Below are positions 1 to 7,704 of a DNA stretch of 22,701 nucleotides, piece by piece. The translations under genes were made by a program, and so were the position numbers. The notes beneath the pieces are model-generated. The model saw only the letters and a program-made list of their open reading frames with translations. It was not told where the DNA came from and did no database searches. This DNA comes from Candidatus Portnoyibacteriota bacterium. Lineage in GTDB: Bacteria > Patescibacteriota > Minisyncoccia > Portnoybacterales > GWB1-42-6. Location of the stretch: contig JAQUNU010000006.1 of the NCBI GenBank assembly GCA_028717445.1, positions 1 to 22,701 of the forward strand, read 5' to 3'. The stretch's first letter is position 1, and every line of letters starts with the position of its first letter.

Positions 1-440
1 TTCTTCTTTTCTCAAAGAAAATCAAATTGCGTAAAAAAGGAACCTTAGGCCAAAATATTGATCATTTTTTTAATTTTTTTGAAATACTAAGCAAAAACCC
101 GAAAACCTTTCTGGCTATTACGGCTTTAACGGCAATATCTTGGCTTTTCGTGTTTGTCAGCGTAAAATTAACCTTTATGGCCGTGGGCGCCAGTATTCCC
201 GCAGCGGTAATTTTAGCCCTGCAACCGATAGCTATTTTTTTCGGCTTAATCCCCTTCACGATATCCGGCATCGGCACCAGAGAACCGGCAACGCTTATTT
301 TATTTTCCGGCATGGCCCCAGGCGCTTCGATATTGCTCGCCGCCTTTATTTATTCTTTTTTTGTCGCTTTTTTACTGCCCCTCCTTTGTCTGCCTTTTTT
401 TATTCTTAACTTAAAATACAGCTTCCATCAAAAAATCTAA
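1..440 (+). CDS. Flippase-like membrane protein (LPG-synthase-TM / UPF0104 family), 3' part only
   Basis: The frame is open to the left edge, so the beginning of the gene lies outside the window; an in-frame TTG at 27 is probably internal. What is visible (about 145 residues) is hydrophobic, with at least three membrane segments. It carries a Gly-rich stretch reading SGIGTREPA, which resembles the conserved GGxGxRE signature near the C-terminus of the lysylphosphatidylglycerol-synthase transmembrane domain family (YbhN/AglD-like, UPF0104). Members of this family are integral membrane proteins, some proposed to move or use lipid-linked substrates; the exact role here is unknown. A polyprenyl-phosphate-sugar-type GT2 starts 7 bp downstream, which fits a role in handling a lipid-linked sugar (inference). 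Family assignment is fairly sure, function is not. Confidence 0.75.
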   Translation, partial: LLFSKKIKLRKKGTLGQNIDHFFNFFEILSKNPKTFLAITALTAISWLFVFVSVKLTFMAVGASIPAAVILALQPIAIFFGLIPFTISGIGTREPATLILFSGMAPGASILLAAFIYSFFVAFLLPLLCLPFFILNLKYSFHQKI

Positions 441-447
441 AAATAAC

Positions 448-1323
448 ATGCAAAATAAACCCCCTATTTCAATCATTATTCCGGCTTTCAACGAAGATAG
501 CATCGTCGCGCAAACCATTTCCGCTCTTCAAAAAGAACTTAACGCTCAAAGCATCCGATACGAAATAATAGCGGTCAATGACGGCTCATCCGACAAAACA
601 AAGGAAATACTCGAAAAAACGCCAGGGATTAGATTAATCAACCATCCGTATCAAAAAGGATACGGGGCAAGTCTTAAAACCGGAACCGAAGCGGCCCAAA
701 ATGAATGGCTTCTCTTTTTCGACGCCGACGGCCAGCATAACCCAAAAGATATTTCCCTCTTTTTTGAACAAACGACTGACTATGAAATGATTATTGGCGC
801 CAGAAACGGCTATCAGGGTCCGGCTTGGCGGCAACCGGGTAAAAAACTCATCAGAATTGTCGCCAGTTATCTGGCCGAAAGAAAAATTCCCGACTTGAAT
901 TGCGGCTTTAGAATGATTAAAAAAAGTCTTTTCTTAAAATATAAACATCTTTTTCCGGATGGCTTTTCCCTCAGCACGACCTCGACTCTGGTTTTCATAA
1001 AAGAAAGCCGAAATGTCAAATTTATTCCCATCAAGATCGGCAAACGAGTCGGCAAAAGCTCCCTCAAACCCTATGACGGCTTCCGAGTCCTGATTTTGGT
1101 CACGAAGCTGATTATGCTGTTTGATCCTTTGAAAATTTTTCTGCCCGTTTCTTTGACCGGTCTTTTTGCGTCTCTTGCATGGATGAGCTATTTTTTAGTG
1201 ACCACCGATTTTTCTTTAATTCCAAAGTCAAGCGGTTTCCTCTTTCTTTCTTCCCTGCTTATTTTTCTTTTCGGCCTTCTGGCCGACCAAATAGCCGCCA
1301 TAAGAAGAGAGATTCACGAATGA
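448..1323 (+). CDS. Glycosyltransferase family 2, polyprenyl-phosphate sugar synthase-like, membrane anchored
   Basis: A 291-residue GT-A enzyme. The N-terminus has the GT2 nucleotide-sugar fold signature (SIIIPAFNE at residues 8-16, VNDGSSDKT near 43-51) and the metal-binding DxD as DADGQH at 92-97. This DADGQH form and the overall pattern resemble dolichyl-phosphate mannose synthase / DPM1-like bacterial enzymes that transfer a sugar from a nucleotide donor to polyprenyl phosphate. Two hydrophobic helices at about 229-251 and 262-280 would anchor the C-terminus in the membrane, a layout known in bacterial polyprenyl-phosphate glycosyltransferases. The stop overlaps the start of the deacetylase gene (ATGA), suggesting translational coupling. 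The sugar and the acceptor cannot be read from sequence. No clear Shine-Dalgarno precedes the ATG. Confidence 0.9.
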   Translation: MQNKPPISIIIPAFNEDSIVAQTISALQKELNAQSIRYEIIAVNDGSSDKTKEILEKTPGIRLINHPYQKGYGASLKTGTEAAQNEWLLFFDADGQHNPKDISLFFEQTTDYEMIIGARNGYQGPAWRQPGKKLIRIVASYLAERKIPDLNCGFRMIKKSLFLKYKHLFPDGFSLSTTSTLVFIKESRNVKFIPIKIGKRVGKSSLKPYDGFRVLILVTKLIMLFDPLKIFLPVSLTGLFASLAWMSYFLVTTDFSLIPKSSGFLFLSSLLIFLFGLLADQIAAIRREIHE

Positions 1324-2132
1324 ACGAAATAAAACCCAAAATAATCCTGACTTTTGATCTGGAATACTGGCACGAATCCATTTTCCTGAAACGATATTTA
1401 TCCGGGGCAATCGAAGAGAATATTTCCGAATCAGTTAAAGACCTGCTGGCGCTTTTGAAAAAATTCAATGCTTCGGCCACTTTTTTTATTTTGGGCAAAT
1501 TGGCGGAAAAATATCCCGAAGCAGTCAAAGAGATCTCCCTTGGCCATGAAATTGCTTCACACGGCTTCTCTCACTTGCCTCTCCATCTTTTAAATGAAAA
1601 AGAATTTGAAGAAGAAATCATCCAGACCAACGCGATTTTAAAAAATATTACCGGTCAAAATCCTTCTGGATTCAGGGCTCCGGCTTTTTCCCTAAACAAA
1701 AAGACTTCGTGGGCCTTAGATGTTTTAATCCGACAGGAATTTAAATATGACTCGAGCGTTTTCCTTTTTAAAAACGGGATTTACGGCGAAACGGATTTTT
1801 TGGCCGTCTCAAGACCAAATCTAAAAAGTTTGCCGCCCGCGGTTTATAAAAAATCTTTTTTGAAAATTCCCGTGGCCGGAGGAATCTATTGGCGCTTTCT
1901 GCCATATTTTATTTTCAAATTCTTTATTAAAAGAATGGCCAAAAAAGAGACGCCGGTGATCTATTTTCACAACCACGAGCTTTTTGGCATTAATAAACAG
2001 ATCAAAAAGAACATAAAATGCCCATTCTGGAAAAAATGGCTCAAATTCAAAGGAGTGGGGAATATCTTGAAATTTGAAAAATTGCTAAAAGATTTCCAAT
2101 GCGTTTCGATAAAAGAACGTTTTAATCTATGA
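1320..2132 (+). CDS. Polysaccharide deacetylase (NodB homology domain)
   Basis: A 270-residue carbohydrate esterase 4-type protein. Motif 1 is TFDLEYW (D13) in place of the textbook TFDDG, as in deacetylases of exopolysaccharide loci; motif 2 is SHGFSHLPLH (H81 and H85, metal ligands); motif 3 is RAPAF (119-123); and a late YFHNHEL supplies the conserved histidine region. It should remove N- or O-acetyl groups from a glycan or lipid-linked sugar. No signal peptide is visible, so action may be on the cytoplasmic face on a lipid-linked intermediate (inference). The open frame extends upstream to 1179, but that part lies inside the GT2 gene and has no family similarity; the ATG at 1320, in a 4-bp ATGA overlap with the GT2 stop, is the preferred start and puts motif 1 at the usual distance from the N-terminus. 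Confidence 0.9.
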   Translation: MNEIKPKIILTFDLEYWHESIFLKRYLSGAIEENISESVKDLLALLKKFNASATFFILGKLAEKYPEAVKEISLGHEIASHGFSHLPLHLLNEKEFEEEIIQTNAILKNITGQNPSGFRAPAFSLNKKTSWALDVLIRQEFKYDSSVFLFKNGIYGETDFLAVSRPNLKSLPPAVYKKSFLKIPVAGGIYWRFLPYFIFKFFIKRMAKKETPVIYFHNHELFGINKQIKKNIKCPFWKKWLKFKGVGNILKFEKLLKDFQCVSIKERFNL

Positions 2133-3541
2133 AAATTGTCCTGATAAATCCGCCGACCGCCCAGACCATCCAAAGCGTTATGCCAAAAATTCTCGAAGAA
2201 GGGTTGGATTTTTTACCGCCCTTGGGATTGATGTATGTGGCCGGATTTTTGCAAAAAGAAACCGATTATGAAGTCAGCATTATCGACGCCCAAGTTGAAG
2301 GATTCAGCCATGAAGATTTAAAAGAAATTCTTCGCGCAAAAAAACCTGATGTCGTCGGAATGACTGCCATGACCTTTACGCTGATCGATGTTTTAGAAAC
2401 CGTCAAAATAGTAAAAGAGCTAAATCCGACCACAAAAATTATCTTAAGCGGCCCGCATGTGGCAATCTACCCCGAAGAAACGATCAATCTGCCTGGAGTG
2501 GATTTTTTAGTGCTGGGCGAAGGAGAAAAAGCGATCAAGCCCCTGCTCGAAAATTTAAACGATAAATCCCGGCTCGCCCAAATCAAAGGGCTTGTTTTCA
2601 AAGATGGCGGGAAAACCATTAACACCGGCCGCGCCGATTTGATCGAAAATTTGGATGAAATTCCTTTCCCGGCCAGACATCTGACGCCTTATCAAAAATA
2701 TTTTTCCGTTGTCTCCTCAAACAAACCAGTGACCACCATGTTTACCAGCCGCGGGTGCCCGTATAAATGCCTGTTTTGCGACCGGCCGCAGCTGGGAAAG
2801 AACTTCCGGGCGCGCTCCGCAAAAAACGTCGTTGACGAGATGGAGGCTTGCGAAAAAATGGGCATCAAAGAAATCTTCATTTATGACGACACTTTCGCGG
2901 TCGACCGACAGCGCGTGCTCGATATCTGCCAAGGCATAAAGGAAAGAAACCTGAAGATTGCCTGGGACATCCGCACGAGAGTCAATACAGTTGATGAAGA
3001 AATCCTGAAAAATTTAAAGGGAGCAAATTGCCAAAGAATCCACTACGGCGTCGAGGCCGGCACCCAAAAAATCCTCAACGTATTGCGAAAAGGAATCACG
3101 CTCGAGCAAGCCAAGAATGCTTTTGATTTAACCAGAAAAATCGGCATCCAAACCGCCGCCTATTTTATGATCGGCTCGCCGCAGGAAACCAAAAAAGATA
3201 TCTTGGCCACGATAAAATTCATGAAAAAAATAAATCCCGATTACGCGCACGTCACCATCACCACCCCATTCCCAGCCACTGATTTATACGAACTGGCCGC
3301 AAAAGAAGGAGTTATAAAAGACGACCCCTGGCGGGAATTTGCCCAAAAACCTTACGGCGAATTCATCCCCCCTATCTGGGAAAAAGAAATTAGCCGTGAT
3401 GAATTATTTAAACTTCTAAAAAAAGCTTATCGCTCTTTTTATTTTCGCCCCAATTTCGTTTTAAATAAAATCAGCCAGCTAAAATCGACGGGTGAATTTT
3501 TTAATAAAGCCAAAGCGGCTTTTAAACTTCTCAAAATATGA
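2129..3541 (+). CDS. B12-binding-domain radical SAM protein (class B-type), copy 1
   Basis: A 470-residue protein with two expected domains: an N-terminal cobalamin-binding Rossmann-like domain (about 1-140, starting KIVLINPP, with the LxLGEGE motif near 127-132) and a radical SAM TIM barrel with the [4Fe-4S] motif CPYKCLFC (C210, C214, C217). YDDTF near 253 and GVEAG near 310 are usual radical SAM barrel positions. Proteins of this architecture catalyse methylations or other radical rearrangements at unactivated carbon or phosphorus; the substrate is unknown. The domain lacks an obvious DxHxxG base-off histidine, as is common in this group. It overlaps the deacetylase stop and the next methyltransferase start by 4 bp each, so it is likely co-translated with them. 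Closely related in layout to the protein at 4185-5612, with the cysteines at the same residue numbers. Confidence 0.93.
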   Translation: MKIVLINPPTAQTIQSVMPKILEEGLDFLPPLGLMYVAGFLQKETDYEVSIIDAQVEGFSHEDLKEILRAKKPDVVGMTAMTFTLIDVLETVKIVKELNPTTKIILSGPHVAIYPEETINLPGVDFLVLGEGEKAIKPLLENLNDKSRLAQIKGLVFKDGGKTINTGRADLIENLDEIPFPARHLTPYQKYFSVVSSNKPVTTMFTSRGCPYKCLFCDRPQLGKNFRARSAKNVVDEMEACEKMGIKEIFIYDDTFAVDRQRVLDICQGIKERNLKIAWDIRTRVNTVDEEILKNLKGANCQRIHYGVEAGTQKILNVLRKGITLEQAKNAFDLTRKIGIQTAAYFMIGSPQETKKDILATIKFMKKINPDYAHVTITTPFPATDLYELAAKEGVIKDDPWREFAQKPYGEFIPPIWEKEISRDELFKLLKKAYRSFYFRPNFVLNKISQLKSTGEFFNKAKAAFKLLKI

Positions 3542-4188
3542 ACGAAATCCAAAAAGATTTTTGGTTCAGCCAATCAAGGATGAAAAGACGCTCCCCTTTT
3601 CACCCGGCCGTGGCCGCTTTCGTGGAACCAAAGGTTAAATTTTTAGTTAAAAATATTTTTCCTTCTCCCACCATGACGCTGCTTGACGTCGGCTGCGGTA
3701 ATGGCTATTTTACCTGTCATTTGGCAAAATTCTTCGATGTTACCGGCCTGGATTTTTCCCCTGTCATGCTCCAAAAAAATCCTCATAAAAAACTAGTGCA
3801 AGGCGACGCGAATGTTCTGCCCTTCGGCGATAAAAGCTTTGACGTCGTTTTTTGTTCTGATTTATTGCATCATCTGCCGGATCCGGAAAAAGCCGTCAAA
3901 GAAATGACCAGGGTGGCTAAAAATTTTGTCGCCATTTCCGAGCCCAACCGAAACAACCCGCTCATGTTCTTGTTCGGCCTCCTGAAAAAAGAAGAACGCG
4001 GCTCGCTTAAATTCACAAAAAAATTCTTGTCTAAAATTCTTGCCGCCCAAGGGCTCCGCTTGGAGAAAAGCCTGATTTCCGGCATGATTTTTCCCAACAA
4101 AACGCCCAGAATTATGGTGCCATTTTTTAAAATTTTCGATTTTAATTTTCCTTTCGGCTCTTATATAACAACGATTTCAAAAAGATGA
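3538..4188 (+). CDS. Class I SAM-dependent methyltransferase (Methyltransf_11 type)
   Basis: A 216-residue protein with motif I LLDVGCGNGYF (D50 to about F58), the acidic residue ending beta-2 in GLDFSP (D72), and the post-motif region FDVVFCSDLLHHLPDPEKAVKEM, here read as the usual SDxLHH(L) strand-helix that follows the SAM site. This is the common fold of small-molecule and sugar methyltransferases. It lies between two B12 radical SAM genes with ATGA overlaps on both sides, so it probably belongs to the same modification pathway. The acceptor is unknown; an O-methyl group on a sugar or lipid is the simplest guess from context. Confidence 0.9.
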   Translation: MNEIQKDFWFSQSRMKRRSPFHPAVAAFVEPKVKFLVKNIFPSPTMTLLDVGCGNGYFTCHLAKFFDVTGLDFSPVMLQKNPHKKLVQGDANVLPFGDKSFDVVFCSDLLHHLPDPEKAVKEMTRVAKNFVAISEPNRNNPLMFLFGLLKKEERGSLKFTKKFLSKILAAQGLRLEKSLISGMIFPNKTPRIMVPFFKIFDFNFPFGSYITTISKR

Positions 4189-5612
4189 AAATAATTTTGG
4201 TTAACCCTCCCTATACCAACTTTGAAGGCATCAAGGAATCCGGCGGACATATGTTTCCGCTAAGCTTGGGTTATCTGGCTGCCTACAGTCGTCAAAAACT
4301 AAACGATTGCCAATTTAAAATCCTCGACACTGAAGTTTTAGGAATGAATTACGAACAAATAAAAGAAAGAATCTTGGAAGAAAAACCGGATTTTATCGGC
4401 TTCACCGCTCCCACCCCCACAATGAAGCATGTTTATAAAATAACGGAAATTATAAAAAATGAATTGCCCAATTGTCATATAAACGCCGGCGGAATTCACC
4501 CAACCGTCATGCCGGAAAGGACGCTTAAAGAATCAAGGCTTGATTCGGTCATCATCGGCGAAGGCGAAATAACTTTTTACGAACTGCTTAAGGCCCTGCA
4601 AGAAAAACAAAGCGATCTCTCAAAAATAAACGGCCTTGGCTGGAAAGAAAAAAATCAAAAAATCATCGTGAACGCGCCAAGAGAAATGATCCAGGATTTA
4701 GATATTCTGCCTTTTCCCGCCCGCGACCTTTATGATCTTGATTCTTATTATTCTGCTCCGACCAAAAAAGTCAGCGATTTTAAAGCGACCCCCATTTTAA
4801 CCAGCCGCGGCTGCGCTTTTAGATGCATCCATTGCCCTTCTTCGACCATCTGGGGCGGCAGAGTTCGCTATCGCTCGGCCGATAATGTTATTTCTGAAAT
4901 TCTGGAATGCGTTGAAAAATACGATTTAAGAGAATTTAATTTTTTCGACGACACTTTTACCTTAAATCCGCAACGGGTCAAAGAAATCTGCCAAAAAATC
5001 ATCGACTTAAAGCTTGAAATCGCCTGGATAAGCTTTTCCCGCGTCAACACTATTAGCCCGGATCTTGTTTCAATCATGAAAAAGGCCGGCTGCAAGAAAA
5101 TTTCTTTCGGGCTCGAATCAGGCTCGCAGGAAGTCCTGGATAAAATGAGGAAAAACGCCACGATCGAGATGGGCCGCCGGGCTGTCGAAATGGTCCGGAC
5201 CGCGGGCCTTGAAGTCCACGCCAGCTTTATGCTCGGCAATGTCGGCGAGACCATGGAAACCATCAAACAAACAATCGCCTTTGCCAAAAGTCTGGATCTT
5301 GATAACGCCACTTTTTTCATTACCACGCCCTACCCCGGAACCGACCTTTACGAAATCGCCAAACAACTTGATAAAGAAGTGGAATTCCTGCCCTGGGAGA
5401 ATTTTGCGCCCCTGACGAACACCCAGCCGATCCTGGTTCAAAAAAATGTTTCCGCCTCTGATCTTATCAAATGGCAAAAAAAAGCCTTCATCGCTTTCTA
5501 TGTTCGGCCAAAATATATTCTGCATAAATTAAAACAGCTGAATTCCGCCGATGCTTTTAAAATGATTATTGAAGGCTTCCGGGTTTTCTTGAGAATTCTA
5601 AGAAAAAAATAA
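4185..5612 (+). CDS. B12-binding-domain radical SAM protein (class B-type), copy 2
   Basis: A 475-residue protein with the same plan as the one at 2129-3541: cobalamin-binding domain at about 1-140 (KIILVNPPY start, IIGEGE near 123-128), then a radical SAM barrel with CAFRCIHC (C210, C214, C217) followed by FFDDTF and SFGLESG. Both end in a similar region rich in aromatic and basic residues (FYVRPKYILHKLKQL here, FYFRPNFVLNKISQL in copy 1), which points to paralogy by old duplication rather than chance. The reaction is unknown; methyl transfer is the commonest role of the architecture. The ATG overlaps the methyltransferase stop (ATGA). It is the last gene of the plus-strand operon, followed within 11 bp by a hairpin terminator. 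Confidence 0.93.
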   Translation: MKIILVNPPYTNFEGIKESGGHMFPLSLGYLAAYSRQKLNDCQFKILDTEVLGMNYEQIKERILEEKPDFIGFTAPTPTMKHVYKITEIIKNELPNCHINAGGIHPTVMPERTLKESRLDSVIIGEGEITFYELLKALQEKQSDLSKINGLGWKEKNQKIIVNAPREMIQDLDILPFPARDLYDLDSYYSAPTKKVSDFKATPILTSRGCAFRCIHCPSSTIWGGRVRYRSADNVISEILECVEKYDLREFNFFDDTFTLNPQRVKEICQKIIDLKLEIAWISFSRVNTISPDLVSIMKKAGCKKISFGLESGSQEVLDKMRKNATIEMGRRAVEMVRTAGLEVHASFMLGNVGETMETIKQTIAFAKSLDLDNATFFITTPYPGTDLYEIAKQLDKEVEFLPWENFAPLTNTQPILVQKNVSASDLIKWQKKAFIAFYVRPKYILHKLKQLNSADAFKMIIEGFRVFLRILRKK

Positions 5613-5622
5613 ATCGTCAATA

Positions 5623-5654
5623 AAAAAACACCTATCATTTACGGGGTGTTTTTT
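5623..5654. terminator. Bidirectional Rho-independent terminator between convergent operons
   Basis: A 10-bp perfect inverted repeat, AAAAAACACC (5623-5632) against GGTGTTTTTT (5645-5654), encloses a 12-base loop. Read on either strand the hairpin ends in a run of six T's, so it can stop transcription from both sides. It lies in the 64-bp gap between the stops of the plus-strand operon (5612) and the minus-strand operon (5677). Confidence 0.85.
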
Positions 5655-5676
5655 ATTTTCAACAAATATTTAAAAA

Positions 5677-5955
5677 CTAGGCGTTTAAAACGCGCTCATA
5701 TAAACTAATCTGTTTATCGATCAAATCTTTCTGATTGTATTTTTTTAAAATGTGTTCGCGTCCGAACCTCCCCATGCCCGGCCAAAGCTCCGGATGATCC
5801 ATCAGATATATAATCTTATCGGCCAGCGCCTCAAAATCGCCTTCTTCAACCAAAAAGCCACACTTCCCTTCGATTACCTGATCGGGAATGCCGCTGTGCC
5901 TGGTTGAAATGACTGGCAGGCCGGTCGCCAGCGCCTGCGAAATAATCGTGTTCAT
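5677..5955 (-). pseudogene. C-terminal fragment of a split GT4 glycosyltransferase (other half at 6690-7637)
   Basis: These 92 residues are only the end of a GT-B fold glycosyltransferase: they open with MNTIISQALATGLPV and continue STRHSGIPDQVIEG, which is the nucleotide-sugar-binding segment just after the first glutamate of the GT4 EX7E motif, then the usual GFLV-x-EGD-x-ALADKI and closing helices. The missing N-terminal lobe and first part of the C-terminal lobe are 737 bp away, on the other side of a methyltransferase gene. The chosen ATG (5955) overlaps the methyltransferase stop in an ATGA; a TTG at 5970 would add five residues with no family similarity. It could be a dead fragment or a separately translated piece that assembles with the other half; sequence alone cannot decide. 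The second acidic position of EX7E is Gln here. Confidence 0.85.
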
Positions 5956-6674
5956 GTTTTTTTCCGGCAAATTATAACGTAATATCTTGGCTCGTTCCAG
6001 CGATTATATTTGACAACCTGCGGCCCTTTGGCCAACCAATACAGATCAATCCTTCTTTTTAAAATATTCTCTTCCACGAAATGGGCTAATTTCCTGACGA
6101 TTGAAATATTATAGATCTTTTTTATAATCCTCTGTCCGTAAACGTTAAAATCAATAAATTCAAACCTTCTTAAAATATCTAAAAGCTCTTTTTCGACATA
6201 TTCGATAATATGGAATTTATAATGGGGCTTCTTGGAAAAAGGCGAAACGACTTTGCGGTTCGGCGTCGAAATAATAAATATTCCGCCCGGCTCCAAGACT
6301 CGACCGATCTCCGAAAGATAGGCATCCCGGGTTGATGCATCCAGATGTTCGATCGTTTCAAAGCTCACAACCATATCAAAGTAATTGTCGCCAAAATCAA
6401 GTCTGGCGGCGCTGCCGCAAATAAATTCCACGCCCTCTTTGGCGTAATTTTCTCTGGCGTGACTGATCGCTTCAGCCGAATGATCGACGCCAAAGACTTT
6501 TTTGGCGCCTGCTTCCTTGATCATGGCGCTCCCATAGCCCGTGCCGCAGGCCACGTCAAGGACAATTTTGTCCTTGACCATTTCCCTGATAAATCCATAA
6601 CGCGTCAGATGGTCTCTGTTGTTACGTCTCCTGCTCACTTCTCCCAAGAGCGCTTGTTCACCGGTATATTTCAT
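5952..6674 (-). CDS. Class I SAM-dependent methyltransferase, inserted within a GT4 gene
   Basis: A 240-residue methyltransferase with motif I VLDVACGTGYGS (D40 to about S49), GVDHSAEAI (D64) and the later DMVVSFETIEHLDA and PGGIFIISTPN segments, the standard series of the Methyltransf_11/25 group. The tail is basic and may contact the acceptor. Position is the odd point: it sits between the two halves of one GT4 reading frame, 15 bp after the stop of the N-terminal half and overlapping the start of the C-terminal half by 4 bp. No inverted repeats, transposase or obvious target duplication flank it. Being complete and with a normal motif set, it is probably functional whatever happened to the glycosyltransferase. 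Substrate unknown. Confidence 0.9.
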   Translation of the reverse strand: MKYTGEQALLGEVSRRRNNRDHLTRYGFIREMVKDKIVLDVACGTGYGSAMIKEAGAKKVFGVDHSAEAISHARENYAKEGVEFICGSAARLDFGDNYFDMVVSFETIEHLDASTRDAYLSEIGRVLEPGGIFIISTPNRKVVSPFSKKPHYKFHIIEYVEKELLDILRRFEFIDFNVYGQRIIKKIYNISIVRKLAHFVEENILKRRIDLYWLAKGPQVVKYNRWNEPRYYVIICRKKT

Positions 6675-6689
6675 TTTCTATTATTTTAA

Positions 6690-7637
6690 TTATTCCATAT
6701 CCCCGTCTTTGGCCGTTTTCGACGGCTGGACGAAAAAATGCCTGTCCATAAAAATTTTCAAAATATCCTCGATTGGCATATAACCCTTAAATTTAATCTC
6801 TTTTTTTACATTCAATTCCGCCGCCAGAGCGTGAATTTCATCGCGCAATGGGCCGTCGCCAATAATTTCGCACTCAAAGGGCCTGACCGATTTTTCATTA
6901 ACAATCGCCAGCGCCTTCAATAAATCATCGAATCCTTTTTTTTCAACGAATCGGCCGACTGAAACTATTTTAACCGGCTCGCCTTCGTTTAATTTTCTTT
7001 CTTTAAAAGTATATGAATCGGCATCGATCCCGGGCGGCAAAATTTCAATCTTTTCAGCCGGAAAACCCTGTCCGATTATTCTTTCTTTCATATCTTGGGA
7101 CATAACAATAAAAAGAGAGCATTCTTTCTTTAAGCGGTCGTAATAATTGGCTGGCTTTTCCTTAAAAATATGGCTGACATCATAACCGTAAAAAGTGGTC
7201 ATAAATTTTTGTTCAAGCCCTAGAATATCACGGATAATCAAAAATTTGTTGGCAATCGGCCCAAAATGACAATGCATCAAATCGAATTTCTTTCCTAAAA
7301 ACGGCTCAACCCAAAAAAGAAGCTTTAAAGAAAGGGCATTTCTTCCATATTTCTTAAAATTTAATACCCTTGAAAGAATTACCGGCCGGGCAAATAAAAT
7401 ATGAATGAATTTAGGAATCGCCGCCAATATTCTTAATAAAAAATTATTCGGATAATCAAGGAAATGAGTCCACTTTTCCATTTTATACTCAAAGTATCGG
7501 CGCGGCGTGCCCTCGTTGACCAATTTTTTCAAGGCAAAAATCTCTACATCAACGCCCCGATCTTGCAGGTCCGCCATCTTGTCAACCAAAAAAGTTCCGC
7601 AATAAGGGAAATCTCCAAAAAGCATAGCTATTTTCAT
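6690..7637 (-). pseudogene. N-terminal 315 residues of a split GT4 glycosyltransferase
   Basis: The product begins KIAMLFGDFPYCGTFL, the N-terminal lobe of a GT4 enzyme like those that build colanic-acid-type polymers, and carries PPGID (201-205), SVGRFVEKKGFDDLL (226-240), IIGDGPLRDEI (258-268) and FVQPSKTAKDGDME (302-315). The family normally continues from that final Glu with a Gly and then a segment such as the one encoded at 5677-5955; here TAA follows directly. Joined, the halves give about 408 residues, the usual full length. The ATG at 7637 is preferred over one at 7673: it matches the family start and has a weak AGGT 9 bases upstream. Alone it lacks much of the donor-binding lobe, so it should be inactive unless it pairs with the other fragment. 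An assembly error is a further possibility. Confidence 0.85.
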
Positions 7638-7684
7638 TTTTTCGCGACCTGTGAATTTGCCAATAGAAACCATATTGGTACTTA

Positions 7685-7704
7685 AAATCGATGATTATCG
7701 ATTT
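7685..7704 (-). other. Perfect 8-bp inverted repeat between methyltransferase and split GT gene
   Basis: AAATCGAT (7685-7692) and ATCGATTT (7697-7704) are perfect inverted repeats around a 4-base loop, in the 65-bp gap that is the largest in the minus-strand operon upstream of the split gene. The repeat runs into the TAA of the neighbouring methyltransferase (7703-7705). On the minus strand the hairpin is followed by only one extra T, so it is a poor intrinsic terminator; on the plus strand a T-rich tract follows but no gene is read through here. It could affect mRNA stability or be chance in AT-rich DNA. Confidence 0.3.

Noticed and set aside
1179..1319. Upstream extension of the deacetylase frame
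   Set aside because: It lies wholly within the GT2 gene, has no family similarity, and the ATG at 1320 has the local ATGA overlap.
4868..5525. Two long antisense frames (152 and 135 codons) opposite the second radical SAM gene
   Set aside because: They mirror a strongly supported conserved gene, show no recognisable domain and have no ribosome binding site; open antisense frames arise from codon bias.
6345..6689. Plus-strand 114-codon frame opposite the inserted methyltransferase
   Set aside because: Antisense shadow of a gene with complete methyltransferase motifs; no independent support.
5952..6692. Interpretation of the methyltransferase insert as an IS element, intron or intein
   Set aside because: No terminal inverted repeats, transposase, maturase, homing endonuclease or splice-domain residues; the two GT halves are not in one continuous frame with the insert.
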